Assembly: GCF_011290365.1 (NCBI RefSeq)
Contig: NZ_CP049786.1
Span: forward strand, 868,001-932,000
Direction: 5' to 3'
From: Leclercia sp. 29361
Lineage (GTDB): Bacteria > Pseudomonadota > Gammaproteobacteria > Enterobacterales > Enterobacteriaceae
DNA length: 64,000 bases
Shown here: positions 59,403 to 64,000 of the stretch, in pieces
Layout: every line of letters begins with the position of its first letter
How positions within the stretch are numbered: the first letter of the stretch is position 1
Program-made: the position numbers and the translations under genes
The notes under the pieces: generated by a model
Told to the model about the DNA's origin: nothing
Seen by the model: only the letters and a program-made list of their open reading frames with translations
Databases searched by the model: none

Positions 59403-62400
59403 ATGGCTGAACCACGTTTCGTACACCTGCGGGTGCACAGCGACTATTCCATGATTGATGGGCTGGCGAAGACCGGGCCGCTGGTGAAAAAGGCGGCCGC
59501 GCTTGGCATGCCTGCGCTGGCGATCACCGACTTCACTAACCTGTGCGGTCTGGTGAAGTTCTACGGAACGGCGCATGGTGCCGGTATGAAGCCGGTGATT
59601 GGTGCCGATTTTCACGTTCAGAGCGAGCTTCTCGCCGATGAAATGACGCAGATCAGCGTCCTGGCGATGAATAACACCGGTTATCAGAACCTGACGCTGT
59701 TGATCTCCCGGGCCTATCAGCGCGGCTATGGCGCGCAAGGCCCATGGATCGATCGCCAGTGGCTGGCGGAGCTGAACGAGGGGTTGCTGCTGATCTCCGG
59801 CGGGCGCATGGGCGACGTAGGTCGATGCCTGCTGCGTGGCAATGACGCGCTGGTTGAGCAGTGTGTCGATTTTTATAAAGAATATTTCCCGGATCGCTTC
59901 TATCTGGAGCTGATCCGCACCGGTCGTCCGGATGAAGAGAGCTATCTGCACGCCGCGGTCGCCCTTGCAGAACAGCATGGGCTGCCGGTTGTGGCGTCCA
60001 ACGATGTGCGCTTTATCAACGCCGACGATTTTGACGCCCATGAAATTCGCGTCGCCATCCACGATGGCTTCACCCTCGACGATCCGAAACGCCCGCGCAA
60101 CTATTCGCCGCAGCAGTACATGCGCAGCGAAGAGGAGATGTGCGAGCTGTTCTCCGATATCCCGGAAGCGCTGGAAAACAGCGTAGAGATTGCCAAACGC
60201 TGCAACGTCACCGTCCGCCTGGGCGAATACTTCCTGCCGCAGTTCCCGACTGGCGACATGACCACGGAAGATTTCCTGGTCGTGAAATCGAAAGAGGGTC
60301 TGGAAGAGCGTCTGGAATTTCTCTTCCCGGACCCGGCCGTGCGCGCCGAAAAGCGCCCGGCCTATGATGAGCGTCTGGATATTGAACTCCAGGTTATCAA
60401 CCAGATGGGGTTCCCCGGCTACTTCCTGATCGTGATGGAGTTTATCCAGTGGTCGAAGGACAACGGCGTACCGGTAGGGCCGGGCCGTGGTTCAGGTGCC
60501 GGATCGCTGGTGGCCTATGCGCTGAAAATTACCGATCTCGATCCGCTGGAGTTTGACCTGCTGTTCGAACGTTTCCTTAACCCGGAACGTGTCTCGATGC
60601 CCGACTTCGACGTCGACTTCTGCATGGAGAAACGCGACCAGGTTATCGAGCACGTGGCGGACATGTACGGCCGCGATGCGGTATCGCAGATTATTACCTT
60701 CGGTACGATGGCGGCAAAAGCGGTTATCCGCGACGTGGGCCGCGTGCTGGGGCATCCGTATGGCTTTGTCGACCGCATCTCGAAGCTGGTGCCGCCCGAT
60801 CCGGGCATGACCCTGGCGAAAGCTTTTGAAGCTGAACCGCAACTGCCGGAGATCTACGAGGCCGACGAAGAGGTCAAAGCGCTGATCGACATGGCGCGCA
60901 AGCTGGAAGGCGTCACCCGTAACGCCGGGAAACACGCCGGTGGGGTGGTTATTGCCCCGACCAAAATTACCGATTTTGCGCCGCTGTACTGCGATGAAAC
61001 CGGCTCGCACCCGGTCACCCAGTTTGATAAGAACGACGTGGAATACGCCGGCCTGGTGAAGTTTGACTTCCTCGGCCTGCGCACGCTCACCATCATCGAC
61101 TGGGCGCTGAAGATGATCAACCCGCGCCGGGCCAAGCAGGGCCTGGAGCCGATTGATATCGCGGCGATCCCGCTGGATGACAAGAAAAGCTTCGACATGC
61201 TGCAGCGCTCGGAAACCACCGCGGTGTTCCAGCTTGAATCCCGCGGCATGAAGGATCTGATCAAACGTCTGCAGCCTGACTGCTTCGAAGACATGATCGC
61301 TCTGGTCGCATTGTTCCGTCCGGGGCCGTTGCAGTCGGGGATGGTAGATAACTTTATCGACCGTAAGCATGGCCGGGAAGAGATCTCCTACCCGGACGTG
61401 CAGTGGCAGCACGAGTGTCTGAAACCGGTTCTGGAACCCACTTACGGCATTATCCTGTATCAGGAACAGGTAATGCAGATTGCTCAGGAGCTCTCCGGCT
61501 ACACCCTCGGCGGCGCGGACATGCTGCGTCGTGCGATGGGTAAGAAAAAGCCGGAAGAGATGGCCAAGCAGCGCGGCACCTTTGAAGAAGGGGCGAAGAA
61601 AAACGGCGTTGATGGCGAACTGGCAATTAAAATCTTCGATCTGGTAGAGAAATTCGCCGGATATGGCTTTAACAAGTCACACTCCGCCGCTTACGCATTA
61701 GTCTCGTACCAGACGCTGTGGCTGAAAGCCCACTACCCGGCAGAGTTTATGGCCGCGGTAATGACCGCCGATATGGACAACACCGAGAAAGTGGTTGGCC
61801 TGGTGGACGAGTGCTGGCGCATGGGGCTGAAGATCCTGCCGCCGGACATCAACTCTGGTCTGTACCATTTCCACGTCAACGACGACGGGGAGATTGTGTA
61901 CGGTATCGGCGCCATTAAAGGCGTGGGTGAAGGCCCGATCGAAGCCATCATCGAAGCCCGTAACCAGGGCGGCTACTTCCGCGAGCTGTTTGACCTGTGC
62001 GCGCGGACCGATATCAAAAAACTGAACCGTCGGGTGCTGGAAAAGCTGATCATGTCCGGGGCGTTTGACCGTCTGGGGCCGCATCGCGCCGCGCTGATGA
62101 ACTCGCTGGCCGACGCCCTGAAGGCCGCCGATCAGCACTCAAAAGCCGAAGCCATTGGTCAGGCGGATATGTTCGGCGTGCTGGCTGAAGAGCCGGAGCA
62201 GATCGAACAGTCCTACGCCAGCTGTCAGCCATGGCCGGAACAGACGGTGCTGGACGGCGAGCGTGAAACCCTGGGTCTGTACCTGACCGGGCACCCGATC
62301 AACCAGTATCTTAAAGAAATTGAGCGCTATGTCGGAGGCTACCGGCTGAAAGACATGCATCCGACAGAACGTGGTAAGATGACCACGGCTGCGGGGCTCG

Positions 62401-62885
62401 TCATTGCCGCGAGGGTTATGGTCACCAAGCGCGGCAATCGTATCGGCATCTGTACGCTGGATGACCGTTCCGGGCGGCTGGAGGTGATGTTATTCACTGA
62501 CGCACTGGATAAATACCAGCAGTTGCTGGAAAAAGACCGCATACTTATCGTCAGCGGACAGGTCAGCTTTGATGACTTCAGCGGGGGGCTTAAAATGACC
62601 GCCCGCGAAGTGATGGACATTGACGAAGCCCGGGAAAAATATGCTCGCGGGCTTGCTATCTCGCTGACGGACAGGCAAATTGATGACCAGCTTTTAAACC
62701 GACTCCGTCAGTCTCTGGAACCCCACCGCTCGGGGACCATTCCAGTACATCTCTACTATCAGAGGGCGGATGCGCGTGCACGGTTGCGCTTTGGTGCGTC
62801 GTGGCGTGTCTCTCCGAGCGATCGTTTACTTAACGATCTGCGTGGCCTCATTGGTTCGGAGCAGGTGGAACTGGAGTTTGACTAA
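59403..62885 (+). CDS. dnaE: DNA polymerase III alpha subunit
   Basis: DnaE is the replicative polymerase subunit. The product has 1160 residues, as in E. coli. It begins with a PHP domain ([20 protein letters not shown]). The palm carries the catalytic aspartates in [15 protein letters not shown] (401 and 403 by homology) and in [16 protein letters not shown] (555). Fingers, a helix-hairpin-helix (HHH), an OB fold and the tau-binding C-terminus follow. The beta-clamp motif is expected near QADMFGV (about residue 920). The stop is 12 bp from accA. No departures from the family are seen. Confidence 0.98.
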   Translation: MAEPRFVHLRVHSDYSMIDGLAKTGPLVKKAAALGMPALAITDFTNLCGLVKFYGTAHGAGMKPVIGADFHVQSELLADEMTQISVLAMNNTGYQNLTLLISRAYQRGYGAQGPWIDRQWLAELNEGLLLISGGRMGDVGRCLLRGNDALVEQCVDFYKEYFPDRFYLELIRTGRPDEESYLHAAVALAEQHGLPVVASNDVRFINADDFDAHEIRVAIHDGFTLDDPKRPRNYSPQQYMRSEEEMCELFSDIPEALENSVEIAKRCNVTVRLGEYFLPQFPTGDMTTEDFLVVKSKEGLEERLEFLFPDPAVRAEKRPAYDERLDIELQVINQMGFPGYFLIVMEFIQWSKDNGVPVGPGRGSGAGSLVAYALKITDLDPLEFDLLFERFLNPERVSMPDFDVDFCMEKRDQVIEHVADMYGRDAVSQIITFGTMAAKAVIRDVGRVLGHPYGFVDRISKLVPPDPGMTLAKAFEAEPQLPEIYEADEEVKALIDMARKLEGVTRNAGKHAGGVVIAPTKITDFAPLYCDETGSHPVTQFDKNDVEYAGLVKFDFLGLRTLTIIDWALKMINPRRAKQGLEPIDIAAIPLDDKKSFDMLQRSETTAVFQLESRGMKDLIKRLQPDCFEDMIALVALFRPGPLQSGMVDNFIDRKHGREEISYPDVQWQHECLKPVLEPTYGIILYQEQVMQIAQELSGYTLGGADMLRRAMGKKKPEEMAKQRGTFEEGAKKNGVDGELAIKIFDLVEKFAGYGFNKSHSAAYALVSYQTLWLKAHYPAEFMAAVMTADMDNTEKVVGLVDECWRMGLKILPPDINSGLYHFHVNDDGEIVYGIGAIKGVGEGPIEAIIEARNQGGYFRELFDLCARTDIKKLNRRVLEKLIMSGAFDRLGPHRAALMNSLADALKAADQHSKAEAIGQADMFGVLAEEPEQIEQSYASCQPWPEQTVLDGERETLGLYLTGHPINQYLKEIERYVGGYRLKDMHPTERGKMTTAAGLVIAARVMVTKRGNRIGICTLDDRSGRLEVMLFTDALDKYQQLLEKDRILIVSGQVSFDDFSGGLKMTAREVMDIDEAREKYARGLAISLTDRQIDDQLLNRLRQSLEPHRSGTIPVHLYYQRADARARLRFGASWRVSPSDRLLNDLRGLIGSEQVELEFD

Positions 62886-62897
62886 TACAGGAATACT

Positions 62898-63857
62898 ATG
62901 AGTCTGAATTTCCTTGATTTCGAACAGCCGATTGCAGAGCTGGAAGCGAAAATCGATTCTCTGACCGCCGTTGGCCGTCAGGATGAAAAACTGGATATTA
63001 ACATCGACGAAGAAGTGCATCGTCTGCGTGAAAAAAGCGTAGAACTGACGCGCAAAATCTTTGCCGATCTCGGCGCATGGCAGGTTGCCCAGATGGCGCG
63101 CCATCCACAGCGTCCGTACACCCTGGATTATGTCCGCCTGGCGTTCGATGAATTCGACGAGCTGGCAGGCGATCGCGCTTATGCCGACGATAAAGCTATC
63201 GTTGGCGGTATCGCACGCCTCGACGGTCGTCCGGTGATGATTATTGGCCACCAGAAAGGGCGCGAAACCAAAGAAAAAATTCGCCGCAATTTCGGGATGC
63301 CAGCGCCAGAGGGTTATCGTAAAGCGCTGCGTCTGATGGAGATGGCCGAGCGTTTCAACATGCCGATCATCACCTTCATCGACACCCCGGGTGCATACCC
63401 TGGCGTCGGTGCAGAAGAGCGCGGCCAGTCTGAAGCGATTGCCCGCAACCTGCGCGAAATGTCACGCCTGAGCGTGCCGGTCATCTGCACCGTTATCGGT
63501 GAAGGTGGTTCCGGTGGTGCGCTGGCGATTGGCGTGGGCGATAAAGTGAATATGCTGCAGTACAGCACCTATTCCGTTATCTCCCCGGAAGGCTGTGCAT
63601 CCATTTTATGGAAAAGCGCCGACAAAGCGCCGCTGGCTGCCGAAGCGATGGGCATTATCGCCCCGCGTCTGAAAGAGCTGAAGCTGATCGATACCGTTAT
63701 CCCGGAACCACTGGGTGGCGCGCACCGTAAGCCGGAAGTGATGGCCGCCTCTCTGAAAGCTCAGCTGCTGGCTGACCTCGCAGACCTCGACGTGCTGAGC
63801 AAAGAAGATCTGCTTAACCGTCGTTACCAGCGTCTGATGAGCTACGGTTACGCCTAA
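62898..63857 (+). CDS. accA: Acetyl-CoA carboxylase carboxyltransferase, alpha subunit
   Basis: AccA, with AccD, transfers carboxyl from carboxybiotin to acetyl-CoA, giving malonyl-CoA for fatty acids. The product has 319 residues, as in E. coli. Features: an N-terminal helical part ([17 protein letters not shown]), then the crotonase-like core with [40 protein letters not shown] and [17 protein letters not shown], whose glycine-rich turns form the oxyanion holes. It closes the long cluster; a terminator follows. Confidence 0.98.
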   Translation: MSLNFLDFEQPIAELEAKIDSLTAVGRQDEKLDINIDEEVHRLREKSVELTRKIFADLGAWQVAQMARHPQRPYTLDYVRLAFDEFDELAGDRAYADDKAIVGGIARLDGRPVMIIGHQKGRETKEKIRRNFGMPAPEGYRKALRLMEMAERFNMPIITFIDTPGAYPGVGAEERGQSEAIARNLREMSRLSVPVICTVIGEGGSGGALAIGVGDKVNMLQYSTYSVISPEGCASILWKSADKAPLAAEAMGIIAPRLKELKLIDTVIPEPLGGAHRKPEVMAASLKAQLLADLADLDVLSKEDLLNRRYQRLMSYGYA

Positions 63858-63873
63858 GCTACGTCATACTCTG

Positions 63874-63902
63874 AAAAGCCGCACATCGTTGCGGCTTTTT
63901 TT
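63874..63902 (+). terminator. Terminator after accA
   Basis: AAAAGCCGCA (63874-63883) / TGCGGCTTTT (63890-63899), loop CATCGT, with seven T in all, 17 bp after the accA stop. It separates the envelope and replication cluster from ldcC. Confidence 0.92.
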
Positions 63903-63957
63903 ATGCCTGCGGTTTACCTCAACTATGCTTAGTGAATGTTTTTTAAGGAGGTATACC

Positions 63958-64000
63958 GTGAACATCATTGCCATTATGGGGCCGCACGGCGTCTTTTATA
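63958..64000 (+). CDS. ldcC: Lysine decarboxylase LdcC, first codons only
   Basis: Only 14 codons lie in the window. A GTG preceded by the strong ribosome site AAGGAGG opens MNIIAIMGPHGVFY, which matches the N-terminus of constitutive lysine decarboxylase LdcC of E. coli, where it also follows accA. The enzyme makes cadaverine from lysine with PLP. The paralogue CadA begins differently (MNVIAILNHMGVYF), so position and sequence both favour ldcC. Confidence 0.88.
   Translation, partial: MNIIAIMGPHGVFY

Overview
The window is a stretch of core enterobacterial chromosome. Protein content, gene lengths, operon overlaps, non-ATG start codons and several promoters match, gene for gene, the speE to ldcC segment of Escherichia coli K-12 (about minutes 2.8-4.5). 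The protein sequences differ from E. coli at many positions, wobble positions are GC-rich, and the repeats between genes (a REP core GCCGGGTGGCGG...CCGGCCTAC and a GC-rich box-C-like repeat) are of the kind common in Enterobacter, Klebsiella and Leclercia-type genomes. I therefore read it as a non-Escherichia member of the Enterobacteriaceae; the genus cannot be fixed from this window alone. There is no sign of a prophage, insertion sequence, CRISPR array, integron or tRNA.

Layout. 1-9.2 kb: speE (cut by the window start), yacC, the copper oxidase cueO with its CueR promoter, membrane glucose dehydrogenase gcd, hpt, can, the ABC exporter yadGH and the PTS-like yadI. 9.3-17.5 kb: polysaccharide deacetylase yadE, the pantothenate genes panD and panBC, folK-pcnB, gluQ, dksA, sfsA, thpR. 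17.6-29 kb: helicase hrpB, PBP1B (mrcB) and the ferrichrome uptake locus fhuA-fhuCDB. 29-36.2 kb: hemL, clcA, erpA, yadS, btuF-mtn, dgt. 36.3-44.1 kb: protease degP, regulator cdaR, yaeH, dapD, glnD, map. 44.2-64 kb: rpsB-tsf, pyrH, frr, dxr, then the long envelope and replication cluster uppS-cdsA-rseP-bamA-skp-lpxD-fabZ-lpxA-lpxB-rnhB-dnaE-accA, ending in the first codons of ldcC.

How the genes work together. The last third joins isoprenoid carrier synthesis (dxr, uppS), phospholipid and lipid A synthesis (cdsA, lpxD, fabZ, lpxA, lpxB, accA), outer-membrane protein assembly (bamA, skp) and envelope stress control (rseP, with degP elsewhere). The fhu genes import hydroxamate siderophores; gcd and cueO are periplasm-facing oxidoreductases; panB, panC, panD and folK make cofactors.

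Compared with E. coli, the fimbrial cluster between panB and folK, yadD between panC and panD, and yaeI between yaeH and dapD are absent. I found no new multi-gene system. The most unusual structure is a composite repeat of about 85 bp, built of a box-C-like hairpin, a conserved linker and an AAAACGGCAAC/GTTGCCGTTTT hairpin. It sits in four junctions between convergent genes, and its hairpin part alone in a fifth. Other points of note are a conserved AUU start for pcnB, a GTG codon at the usual internal start of PBP1B, a candidate CdaR operator, a sigma-E-like promoter inside rseP, and a textbook CRP site between gcd and hpt.
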